Shown here in pieces: positions 1 through 8,034 of a stretch of DNA of 48,412 nucleotides. The notes below the pieces were generated by a model. It was not told the DNA's origin, searched no databases, and was given only the letters and a program-made list of their open reading frames with translations. The translations under genes and the position numbers were made by a program. The stretch covers positions 2,169,357 to 2,217,768 of the forward strand of contig BFEA01000100.1 in the NCBI GenBank assembly GCA_003427395.1. Direction: 5' to 3'. Source of the stretch: Chara braunii. Taxonomy: Eukaryota; Streptophyta; Charophyceae; Charales; Characeae. How positions within the stretch are numbered: the stretch's first letter is position 1; each line of letters opens with the position of its first letter.

Positions 1-15
1 AAAAAGAAAAAGAAA

Positions 16-18
<3 letters not shown>

Positions 19-93
<75 letters not shown>
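19..93. repeat. (GA)n microsatellite
   Basis: A near-perfect GA dinucleotide tract of about 75 bases at the left edge of the window. It directly precedes a short open frame with a splice-acceptor-like sequence, so it could lie in an intron. Similar GA tracts recur at 15.2, 15.7, 39.0 and 41.0 kb. Confidence 0.95.
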
Positions 94-96
<3 letters not shown>

Positions 97-110
97 CGAC
101 CTTCCCGCAG

Positions 111-269
111 GAGATTAACAACTGTACCTTGGGAGCAGTTGCTGCTCTTACCTGGCTTTTAGACTTGTATGAAGGGAAAGGAAGAAACTGGGTCACGTTG
201 AAGACAAAGGGGAAAGTGGCGGCCTCATTTTCAAAGAATATTGGTGATGATGGCTGGTTGCAAGTGTGA
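111..269 (+). CDS. Possible 3'-terminal exon of an unrecognised gene
   Basis: After the GA tract the sequence reads CTTCCCGCAG, an acceptor-like pyrimidine-CAG, followed by 52 open codons and a TGA at 267-269. The peptide starts EINNCTLGAVAALTWLL and ends KNIGDDGWLQV, with a hydrophobic patch near residues 8-20. Composition looks protein-like, but the upstream part would be outside the window. I do not recognise a domain. It could equally be chance open frame or a remnant in a repeat. Transcript evidence would decide. Confidence 0.22.
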   Translation, partial: EINNCTLGAVAALTWLLDLYEGKGRNWVTLKTKGKVAASFSKNIGDDGWLQV

Positions 270-386
270 AAAAAAATAAAAAATAAAAAATAAATGGACC
301 GGATGATTTTTTACCTGGAAATTAATTTGTGAAAAAAGACATAATATATGAGTCAGCTGGAAATTAAATATATGAGTTAGCTACCA

Positions 387-555
387 GGGGAGAGGTCCCA
401 CTAGCAAAGAGGATTGGATTTAATGCCTGAATCTGGAAGTGTTTGTTGAAGGGTGCTGAAAACCGAGATTGAACTGGTTTTTCTTCTTCAGAATCTCTGC
501 TTAAAATGCGTCCAGATTCAGGAGCTTAATAGAATCCTTTTCCCTCACTTGTATG
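387..555. repeat. Foldback element family FB1, copy A (decayed)
   Basis: It begins GAGGTCCCACTAGCAAAGAG, then GATTGGATT and CCTGAATCTGGA. About 100 bases later comes the inverted partner (GTCCAGATTCAGG, then a decayed AATCCT). The layout matches four other copies at 1111, 20769, 21395 and 21589. The right terminus is eroded. The family is about 170 bp, palindromic overall, with no coding potential, so it is best described as a MITE-like non-autonomous element. Confidence 0.7.
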
Positions 556-620
556 CTGTGTGCTGCCAATGAATACTCTTTTTCTTTTGGGGTAACTTCA
601 GTAGTGTGAGTTATGCTAAT

Positions 621-740
621 CGCACTATGGGGCAAGATACAGTTTGCAATTGCACTTCGGGAACCCTACCTGGCCAGAAAGCTGGTTTGTATACATTGCC
701 CCAACTGCAATTCTAAACTGTATCTTGGCCCATTGTGCAA
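621..740. repeat. Foldback element with about 32-bp arms
   Basis: The left arm at 621-652 (GCACTATGGGGCAAGATACA then GTTTGCAATTGC) is the near-perfect reverse complement of 709-740, with a few mismatches in 32. The loop is about 56 bases. ORFs overlapping it on both strands are by-products of the palindrome. Confidence 0.7.
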
Positions 741-1110
741 TTTTAACATTTTTTTGTGACTGGACGCTTTTGCGGAGATGTGCAGATGTGGTGTTGAGTT
801 TCCTGAACTGCACGTCTCCACAAACAGGCGTTGAGGTAGCTCAACGCTGCTAGTGGGACTTGGCCCCGGGCCATTACCTGGCTTCGGCTGACTAGAACAG
901 GAATGTTGGCCAAGAACTCCAAAAGATTGTTTTGCGAAAGCTTCTGATTAATCAGAAAATTCTACAAAAAAAAAGAAGAGGTGCAAAGGCGGCGGGGCGT
1001 CACAACCCACCTTCGGAATGGGCAAAAAAAAAAGTGCGGGCAAAGCAAACAGCCGCCAAACACGAAATTCAATAGGCAATGAAAGCACTGCGTCAGTAAC
1101 AGAGCCACAG

Positions 1111-1294
1111 GGGCGAGGTCCCACTAGCAAAGATAAATGTCCTGAATCTGGATAAATGTCCTGAATCTGGACGTGTTTTAAGCAGATATGAAGAAAAGCA
1201 GTTCAATCTCGACAGTCTGCACCTTTGCAAAAACAAGTCCAGATTCAGGTGTTCAATCCAATCCTCCAATCCTCTTTGCTAGTGGGACCTCGCC
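1111..1294. repeat. Foldback element family FB1, copy B
   Basis: This copy has both termini: GGGCGAGGTCCCACTAGCAA at the left and its reverse complement ending TAGTGGGACCTCGCC at the right. Inside are the family landmarks CCTGAATCTGGA, AGCAGATATGAAGAAAAGCA, CTGCACCTTTGC and GTCCAGATTCAGG. A 19-20 bp segment (GATAAATGTCCTGAATCTG) is duplicated in the left arm at about 1132-1170, and a short CCAATCCT duplication lies in the right arm. Confidence 0.85.
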
Positions 1295-1418
1295 ACAGGA
1301 GTCATAACTACGGGGGCGGTCTGTGGTGCCAGATGGAAAGAGGGGGTGGAAAAAAGCCAACGGATCTATTTTGATCGAAATTACGCGTTTCAAACAGTGG
1401 CATATAGTGTATTCTTGC

Positions 1419-1529
1419 CTACAGTCTTCCTCCGAATACAACGCACGGTCATTATAGCTGTTTTTGAGGCATCTTTCAGTCTAGATACAGCTATAATGAC
1501 CGTACGTTGTATTCGGGGGAAGACTGTAG
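1419..1529. repeat. 111-bp foldback family FB2, copy 1
   Basis: The left arm CTACAGTCTTCC...CGAATACAACGCACGGTCATTATAGCTGT pairs with the right arm ACAGCTATAATGACCGTACGTTGTATTCGG...AGACTGTAG over about 43 bases with few mismatches. The length is exactly 111 bp, the same as the copy at 2619-2729. No ORF belongs to it. Confidence 0.88.
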
Positions 1530-1665
1530 CATTTCAAACTAAAACAGTGACACGGCCGCAGATTCCTCAAAAACTTTACGAATAGAACTGTAAGCTGAAA
1601 ATATTAACAGAATTATTTTTCTCATGACGTTGAATGTACAGTACTCTGTTCACAGAAAAAGACAC

Positions 1666-1789
1666 TGGGCCTCGCTGCACTACTCTTGAAATGCACAAAA
1701 GACAAAAATCATGTCGCTGTATCTTTCCATGTCCTAGCGGAATATTCACTCTCGTTTTGCACATTTCCAGAGTAGTGCAGCGAGGCCCA
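1666..1789. repeat. Foldback element FB3, 124 bp
   Basis: TGGGCCTCGCTGCACTACTC at 1666 is the reverse complement of GAGTAGTGCAGCGAGGCCCA ending at 1789. The arms extend inward to about 35 bases (GAAATGCACAAAA against TTTTGCACATTTC). The loop is about 50 bases. Only one clear copy is visible in the window. Confidence 0.85.
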
Positions 1790-2045
1790 CTATCTACTCA
1801 GCGGCTTGCGCTTCCATCCTCCTGAGAGCTCCGCATTAGACCCCACAAAATTAATGTCATTTTCCGGCTGGCCCTCTAGTAGATCTCTGTACCAGGCCTC
1901 AATCTCCCGTCTAAGCAACAGGTTACTGGGGAGCACCCCCCAGCGCCGGCCTGGCCTGTGCCGTTCTAACCTCAGCCCAGCATTGACCACTAAAAGTGAC
2001 CGCTAACCAGCAAGGCACCTCCACAAACCTCTCTTCCAGTACTTA

Positions 2046-2220
2046 AACCGCTAGAACACGGCCCCAGCCTTGCAGAAAGGTTTCGTCCCCACAAGCGAAA
2101 CTCGGAGGCACCACACAGCCAGACCCGCCGCTGAAAAAAAAAATCTGCGGCCTACAAAGTGGTGCCGCACTGGTGCGGGTTTCATGCTGACACCTGTGGG
2201 CCTATATGTGGTGTACTGGT
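2046..2220 (+). repeat. Dispersed repeat R1, plus-strand copy
   Basis: The segment from GGCCCCAGCCTTGCAGAAAG to about GTGGGCCTATATGTGGTGT is matched, diverged, in reverse complement by 37936-38096. Shared landmarks are CTTGCAGAAAG, AAACTCGGAGG, a poly-A run followed by TCTGCGGCC, and GTTTCATGCTGACACC. The short open frames in each copy differ by many substitutions and indels, so coding function is not supported. Confidence 0.75.
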
Positions 2221-2618
2221 TGCTTAAGGTACAAGTTTCAAGGGGGGGTGCCCTCCTTAGCATGGCCCAGTGTCTTTCGTGCCTCTGTTGACAGCGGGCC
2301 TATTGTCGTTCTGGCTTCGGTCATGAGCCACGCAACATGCAAATTCTAAGAAAGCAGGATGCAAGATACCCATTCCTACTGAGCCTTGCCTCATTTAACC
2401 TATCAAGATCCATATGTGCATGCCCCCACTGGCATTTACCATCTACCCTTGCACCCCCAACATGAAGTCAAACTTGACTGTGGCCAAACTTTCACCTGAG
2501 GCAATCACTCACAAACCTAACCTTGGGTTAAAAGATCCCGAGCCAAGTTACTGAAGCAAATACACTGACAATAACAACAGATAGCAAATACATGGACAAT
2601 AACAACAGATAGTCAAGA
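2221..2618. other. No gene seen; unannotated spacer
   Basis: I see no coding signature, RNA gene or strong repeat here. Just before the next foldback is a short local duplication of AGATAGCAAATACATGGACA-type sequence at about 2560-2612. Confidence 0.5.
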
Positions 2619-2729
2619 CTACCGACTTCGCCCGAATAGAATGCCCAGTCATTATAGCTGTATTTGGCACAACTTTTAGCCCAGATACGGCGACAATTAC
2701 CGGGCATTCTTTTCGGGCGAAGATGGTAG
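2619..2729. repeat. 111-bp foldback family FB2, copy 2
   Basis: The left end CTACCGACTTCGCCCGAATAG and right end TTCGGGCGAAGATGGTAG are inverted. The interior keeps GTCATTATAGCTGTATTTGG and GATACGGCGACAATTACCGG, clearly homologous to copy 1 and to partial copy 4 at 39.76 kb. It is exactly as long as copy 1. Confidence 0.85.
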
Positions 2730-3531
2730 CATACCAAAAAAGCCAACGTCAGAGAAGCCAATGTCAGAGAGAATGCTGAACCTACCCAATCATCAGCTGC
2801 GCTCCCCCCTCCATGATAAAAAGGACTAGGAGGGGCAACCAACCTCACTCGCTGTGGGAGGAGAAAAACCTCTTGCCACTATCTGCCTCTGCTAAGGGTT
2901 AATACACACCGTCAAACCCCTACCCGGCGACCCCAGGATGGAGCAACCCTCAAATCTACCCTTAACCCCACCCCCACCCCCCCTGTGCGCCCCCCCGGAA
3001 GCATCACACCCCTCCAAGGTACTGTCTCCATAGGAAAGGGCTCAAATTCTGTTCAATCCCAATTCGACCGATGATGAGAAACGACAGCATATAGAGGCTG
3101 CATAGTATACCACATAAATTCACCCCCGGGCTTTGCCCCCGAAGGAAAACACCCCCCCTGTCCATACACTTCCCCCGCCAAGACGAGCCACCCTTCTCCT
3201 CCTCGGGCCGAGTTTTAGATAGGCCCCCTAATCGGTGACCCCACTCCCTCCAAAGCATGAAGCTCCCAACTAAAGTATACTCCTTGAGAGCAGGAGTTCC
3301 CCTATTCCCTCCATCCCACCCCCTCCAAGCAGGACAACCCACATAATTCCACTCCTTGCTAAAGCAATCCCCCTTGTCTCTATCTGCCCCCCCCCCCAGT
3401 GCTGATCCGCATTCCAAAATTCAGTGCCAACCCCAGACAAGAGTAAGGCCTCATGTTCGCCCTTACCCCCTTAAGGACGCTCACCTTCCACCTTGTGTAG
3501 TACTTGCAGGGTACGGCTCCCATCATCCTCC
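2730..3531. other. C-rich spacer without a supportable gene
   Basis: The plus strand is strongly C-rich, with several poly-C runs near 2960-3000 and 3390. Long minus-strand open frames over 3004-3417 and 3380-3712 are favoured by this skew, and the second runs straight through a foldback element, so I do not treat them as genes. No recognisable domain was found in them. Confidence 0.5.
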
Positions 3532-3643
3532 GGGGGGCCAGGGCCAAGTCCCACTTGCCCAAAACCTCAACTTCTGACCGTACATTCGGAAGATCAACGG
3601 CCCGAAATGAAGAATCAGCGTAAGTGGGACTTGGCCCCGGGTC
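3532..3643. repeat. Foldback element, termini GGGCCAAGTCCCACT / AGTGGGACTTGGCCC
   Basis: The left arm GGGCCAAGTCCCACTTGCCC near 3540 pairs with AGTGGGACTTGGCCCCGGG near 3622-3640. The total is about 112 bp. The terminus CTAGTGGGACTTGGCCCCGGG also occurs alone at 850-871, and a related form at 37038. It resembles the FB1 terminus (CTAGTGGGACCTCGCCCC), so these may be one superfamily. Confidence 0.7.
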
Positions 3644-3779
3644 ACTAGACCAGACCTTGAAGGAGATGATCCTGGACACTAACTTTACAGTGTCAATCCC
3701 AAACCCCATCATGGTAGCAGGTGCAGATGAGAAGGAGAGTCCGTAACGAGGAAAGGATTCTTCCTAAAGTTATGGTGTG

Positions 3780-5180
3780 ACGAACCACTTTCTGTAACGC
3801 GCCATTTTCTGCGCGGTTGCAACGAGGGGTCCTAAGTTGGGAAGATTGGGCCAATTACGGGAAATCGGGATCGGTGGAGAATTGCATCAGTGTCCTCGCT
3901 TTTTCGTCCTTTTTCGTCGTTTTTTTTTCGAATGGCCAAGCACGGGGTCGGGTGTGTCTTGGGACGGCCGGTGGATTGATTGGTCGGATGGTTGTTTGGC
4001 GCGATGCCACGCGCGCGCGCGATTAATAAATGTCGACGTCGTTTCTTTCGGTTCGGTTTCGATCTTTTTGGGCGCGAACATCGCGCGGGAAATTGCTTCG
4101 TTCTTTTTTTGAAATTCCTCTTGAATCTTTTTTTAATTTTGTCGAGCCCCCAATGGCTCTCGGAATTTCGAACTTTCCTTCTAGAATTCGTGCTTTTTGT
4201 TTTTTCGCATTAGATAGGAATTTAGGAATTCAGTAATTAGGATTTTTCCTGCCGCGCGGCGCCTTTTGTTTACGCGCTTCTTCATGCGGCTGCAACGGTA
4301 CTCTGATTAGTGGGCGCCCTTAATCGTGTGTGTAACTGTAATTTTGGGCGGGCGCCATTGTAACTGTATCTCTCTTCTTGCACTTCGTCTCTCCCGCCCT
4401 CCCTCTCTTTCTTTTGCAGACATTTTGTAAGTCGCGGCTTGCATGCTCGGATCGATGTGTGGAGAAGGGTTACGTCCCCCATGCCGCGGCCGATCATGCA
4501 GGACGCAGGCGTTCCCTCTCTAATCTTCACTCTAAGTCTTGGTAACTCCGTGTTCTTCGCGCATACATGCATGCTATAAATTTTTGTTGCGCGATTAGTC
4601 AGCTCTCTGAACCCGTTGTTGGAAGCTCGGGGTTGCGCGATCAGGAAGGGTCGGCACACGAGCGAAGTAAGAGGTGAGTAGAGCAGGAGTTGGGCGACCC
4701 GACGGGCTGGTGCCAAACGCGCGGGATTGACGTGGGCCACGACGAACTGTGGGCACGGGCGAATCCGACGGGTGCGGGAGGACTAAGCGGGGTGACAACT
4801 TCGTGGGTTGGTGCGCGACGACGGACTGTCCGCATCAGAGAGAGAGAGAGAGAAGGAGAGAGTTGAGGTCGATGGACGCGGATTTGCTGTTTCTTTGTCT
4901 CTTCCCCCTCTTCATCTGTGTACATACGTTTTGATTACGGCTCCGGGCGATTTGCCCGTTCTTATTTTTCGTTTCAGCTTTTTGAAATCTGGGCTTGGAT
5001 TTTTGCTCATATTTGTCTTCGCGATGTCCGTTTTTGCTTGCATTACGTGTATGATTGTCAAATGTATGGATGAGGGGACTGCTTGTCTATCTTTTTGCTG
5101 AGAATCCCTGTCCTTGTGTTATGTCTGTGTCGAACCTTTGCCTGCGCCTGATGTCACTGTAGATGGGATAGGAATCTGGT
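3780..5180. other. CpG-rich region, possible promoter or leader, no assigned gene
   Basis: Base composition changes sharply here: CpG and CG runs (GCGCGCGCGCGATTAATAAA near 4010, TCGACGTCG, GCGCGAACATCGCGCGGG) in a tract otherwise free of the window's dispersed repeats. A TATAAA-like string lies near 4574. An acceptor-like TTTCTTTTGCAG ends near 4420, and a short GA run sits at 4838-4860. It could be host regulatory DNA or a leader belonging with the ORF at 5233. Inference only. Confidence 0.35.
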
Positions 5181-5232
5181 CTCGATAGTGCGTTTGTTCT
5201 CGTTCTGCTTATCTCATGATGAGGATTGTGTT

Positions 5233-5487
5233 ATGATTGCATCTTGCATAATCGACGATCCGAAATCTGACCCCATGAACACCGCGCGAGAAACGTATAA
5301 ACGCGATCCGAATCGCGCCCTTGCACGCATTCCCGTGCGTCGATCCGCCCGCTTAGACAGGACTCGCGGTGGAACCACCATCCCGCATGAGCACGTCGAG
5401 GCGCAACTAAGTTCGCCCATCCAACACGTGCTCATGCGCGGTGATGATATCCTGACCCGCGCTATCCCATCGACGATGAAACCATGA
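5233..5487 (+). CDS. Unassigned basic ORF upstream of the 5' LTR
   Basis: From the ATG at 5233 it encodes 84 residues (an earlier GTG at 5188 would give 99). It contains an Arg-rich stretch (ARIPVRRSARLDRTRGG) and ends MKP. Its stop overlaps the next ATG at 5484 in ATGA form, and that next frame runs into the LTR. The codons are CpG-rich and unlike the AT-rich flanks further right. No domain is recognised. It may belong to the host or to an older element interrupted by the LTR retrotransposon. Confidence 0.3.
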   Translation: MIASCIIDDPKSDPMNTARETYKRDPNRALARIPVRRSARLDRTRGGTTIPHEHVEAQLSSPIQHVLMRGDDILTRAIPSTMKP

Positions 5488-5591
5488 CGCGATCTTGGGG
5501 CTCAGATTCATTCTATGACCCGGACTATTTCACCCCTATAATAAACGAGCTCATAAGGACACGATACCCCTGTCACATGGAAAATCGGCTA

Positions 5592-6122
5592 TGTCTGCGG
5601 GAATTCCACTTTGTCACCACTAGCGACCCTCGGTGCTCCGATTTCCCTTCCCCCGACCACATCTACTACTTCACCTACCCAGGATTCGTTGAGATCACCA
5701 CCAGTTTCCCTCCTTTCCGCCTCCTTCTCCCATATCATCAACTCATTGTCGTTCCGTGGCTGGCCATAGCCCCTTATTGGCCCAATACGTTTTGCGTGAA
5801 CTGCCGACGCAGCGGCGCACCAAGCACTCAAGAATTCCGAAGGCCCAACCCAAATACGCAGCGGCCTGCGCCACGCGGCGGCCCCCGACGGCCTAACTTT
5901 ACGGGACCACCTCCACCACGGAGGAATTTTCCCGTAACCCGTTGTCCACAGTGCCCCGGTCCCATCAGACCGTGAGTCCCTTGCGCCCGCACCCCTCGCT
6001 CGCCTAATCGCATTCATATCCTTAAGACTCCCCCACTTCCCCCAAAAATCCTTGGCACACCCCTTTTCGCACTTCCAGGCCCACACTCTACTCCGATCAG
6101 GAAGTCGCGCTGGGTGTGAGGT
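5592..6122 (+). repeat. 5' LTR
   Basis: It begins TGTCTGCGGGAATTCCAC and aligns base for base with 14028-14557. By eye I count roughly 33 differences in 531 positions (about 94% identity), nearly all substitutions, so the insertion is not recent. Homology stops abruptly at TATGTC on the left and GAGGT(TGG) on the right. An open plus-strand frame ending at 5975 (CVNC ... CPQCPGPIRP) exists in both LTRs with the same stop. A TATAATAAA string sits just upstream at about 5538. Confidence 0.88.
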
Positions 6123-6136
6123 TGGTATCGGAGCCC
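6123..6136 (+). promoter_or_regulatory. tRNA primer-binding site (initiator Met type)
   Basis: TGGTATCGGAGCCC directly follows the 5' LTR. The usual plant initiator-Met site is TGGTATCAGAGCC, so there is one mismatch. It would prime minus-strand synthesis. It supports calling the 530-bp repeats LTRs and supports a plant-lineage host. Confidence 0.8.
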
Positions 6137-6276
6137 GACACGTGGCTAGGGTCTCAGGATTAATAGCACGTTAACTAGGCGACCTGGCTAACCGTGGACG
6201 ACCTTGCCCTCGAAACGCTTATAGACGCGACCCTATCGTCACCAGAAGCAGATCAGCTAACCGACAAGCAGCCAAT

Positions 6277-7254
6277 ATGGCTGCCAATGTACAAAATCCG
6301 GTTTTGCAACAAAATGCTAATCCACCTAATCAACCTGCCCCACGTGTACGAGCCCCCATGTCGTCACCAGATCTCTATCTGTTTGATCCAGCGCACCATC
6401 TCGCAGGAGCATGGCTGGCCACGCTTAGAGAGCTAGCTGCTTTACAGAACAAATTTGAAAACATGCGGTTCGTATCAGGACCTGTCACCTATATGGAACA
6501 AATAGGCCCCAAACAAGTAATCCTAAGTGAGACTCCGAGCATCTCTGCTCCTATGATGCCCCCGGCCGTCACGGCATTACCCCCGCCACCGGTTGAGGCG
6601 CCTATACGATCAAACGAATCGGCGGTCATTTTCGAACTAACCAAAACCTTGATTAGCCTGATCCAAGAAAGCAAAAAGGAGCAGCGAGAGCACAATGCTC
6701 GGCTGGAAGCCATGATCAGGAACATGCGACCTATTGCAGTGCGTGCCCCTCCAATGCAACAAGGATTAGCCCCCGCCCCTGCTCTCGGAGGAGCTGCGAA
6801 CAATCTGAATGTTTGCTACGCCTGTCATCGGCCCAGACATCTAGCCCGTGATTGCCCCCACCGACCCCCACAACAGCGGATCGGAGTCGCACCTATGGCT
6901 GAGGCCCCCATCGTCAACGGACCTGGGCAAGTTGGGGCCTTGATGGAAGAAGTAGAGGGTGGCGGAAGTGCCTTGGCCACCACGGAAGAGGCCGCCGAGC
7001 TAATTCCGCTAGATCAGTATGTGTCGCTGGGATATCCTGGGCTAGGAATGATCGGAGCAATCAAACCAGCGCCAGAACCAAAAGAGGTGGCGGAGTGGCG
7101 ACCGTCCTTAGGAGAAATGAAATCGGGAGGACCCACCTTCGTCACAGGAGAGATCGATGTACTAAACATCATCCGAGCCTTGGACCATCGGATTCCCCTT
7201 CCGATCGGTCATCTACTCTCGATCTCCGAGCAAGTCAATGAGCGAATGTTATAG
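6277..7254 (+). CDS. gag: Gag-like protein with CCHC zinc knuckle
   Basis: An ATG at 6277 opens 325 codons to a TAG at 7252. A Pro-rich N-terminus is followed by a charged, coiled-coil-like stretch (LIQESKKEQREHNARLEAM). Near residues 180-193 is a CX2CX4HX4C knuckle, CYACHRPRHLARDC, the nucleic-acid-binding signature of retroelement Gag. The C-terminal third is acidic, then ordinary. Known role of the family: capsid formation and RNA packaging in the cytoplasm. The frame continues past the TAG, without any shift, into protease, so this TAG could be a read-through gag/pol stop or a mutation. No capsid domain is recognisable by eye. Confidence 0.8.
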   Translation: MAANVQNPVLQQNANPPNQPAPRVRAPMSSPDLYLFDPAHHLAGAWLATLRELAALQNKFENMRFVSGPVTYMEQIGPKQVILSETPSISAPMMPPAVTALPPPPVEAPIRSNESAVIFELTKTLISLIQESKKEQREHNARLEAMIRNMRPIAVRAPPMQQGLAPAPALGGAANNLNVCYACHRPRHLARDCPHRPPQQRIGVAPMAEAPIVNGPGQVGALMEEVEGGGSALATTEEAAELIPLDQYVSLGYPGLGMIGAIKPAPEPKEVAEWRPSLGEMKSGGPTFVTGEIDVLNIIRALDHRIPLPIGHLLSISEQVNERML

Positions 7255-8034
7255 CACTGTAAAGCGAATCGAAAGCGGTTCGCTCTCACTCGAGCACCGA
7301 CCGAAAAAGCCAAATGCCCCGTGCCGGAAAAAAACCCAACAAGCAATCCGGATCCGATACGAATAGGATTAATTCAGAAAGACGATCATTTCCTACAGAT
7401 TAAACCCATTCCGTGGAAATCCGCAGAGTGCAATATAGAAATTTGGGGAATTCCTTACAACGCCATTATAGACCCAGGAGCAGCTGTGTTGGCTATTTTA
7501 CTAAGAGTGGTCGAAAGGGCAGGCAGGAAAAACGATCTGATCATGCTCACCGAGAAAGATCAGCTCGTTTCGGCAGATGAGGAAAAAATTAAGACTGTGG
7601 GGAGAATGACCAATGTCGCCTTCCGATTAGGAAAAGTACACGCGCTTGGGGATGTCGTAGTACTAGATGTTAATAAGTACGACGTTCTTTCAGGACTTCC
7701 CGCTCTCGTGGCGTTACGAGCAAACCTGGATTTCGAACGATGATCGATCGTCCTATGAAATACAGGAGGAAAACCTTACGCTGTGCCCATGCGATTGACC
7801 CTTCGCACTACTATTAACGCAGTTCCGTGGGTTTCGCCGATGATGGGAGGGACTCTCGGCATGATCTCCTAAGACAAACCCGCAGAAGGAAAATCATCTG
7901 ATGATGCGGAAAGCAGTGGCGAAGATGATCCGGAGATCTTGAAATTGGTACGACAACGTGTTTACTACCCGCCGCCCAGAGCGATAGCGAGAACGATGTA
8001 ACTAACCAGCCGAAAAATTCAAAGGACCAAGGCG
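7255..8034 (+). pseudogene. Retropepsin (aspartic protease) domain and linker, with stops
   Basis: This is the same frame as gag. After a short linker comes an aspartic protease-like segment: IWGIPYNAIIDPGAAVLAIL, then later NKYDVLSGLPALVALRANLDF, which matches the usual flap-to-C-terminal pattern of Ty3 proteases. The active-site triad normally DTG or DSG reads DPG (codons at 7471-7479), which probably abolishes activity. Stops follow at 7741, 7756, 7870 and 7999, all in the same frame. The stretch between shows an acidic linker (SSDDAESSGEDDPE). Confidence 0.7.

Noticed and set aside
3004-3712. Two minus-strand ORFs of 110-137 codons
   Set aside because: They follow the C-rich strand skew, one crosses a foldback element, and neither has a recognisable domain.
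5589-6086. Minus-strand 165-codon ORF in the LTR (also at 14021-14521)
   Set aside because: It lies inside both LTRs, the strand is opposite to the element, and GC-rich sequence favours open frames. No domain is seen.
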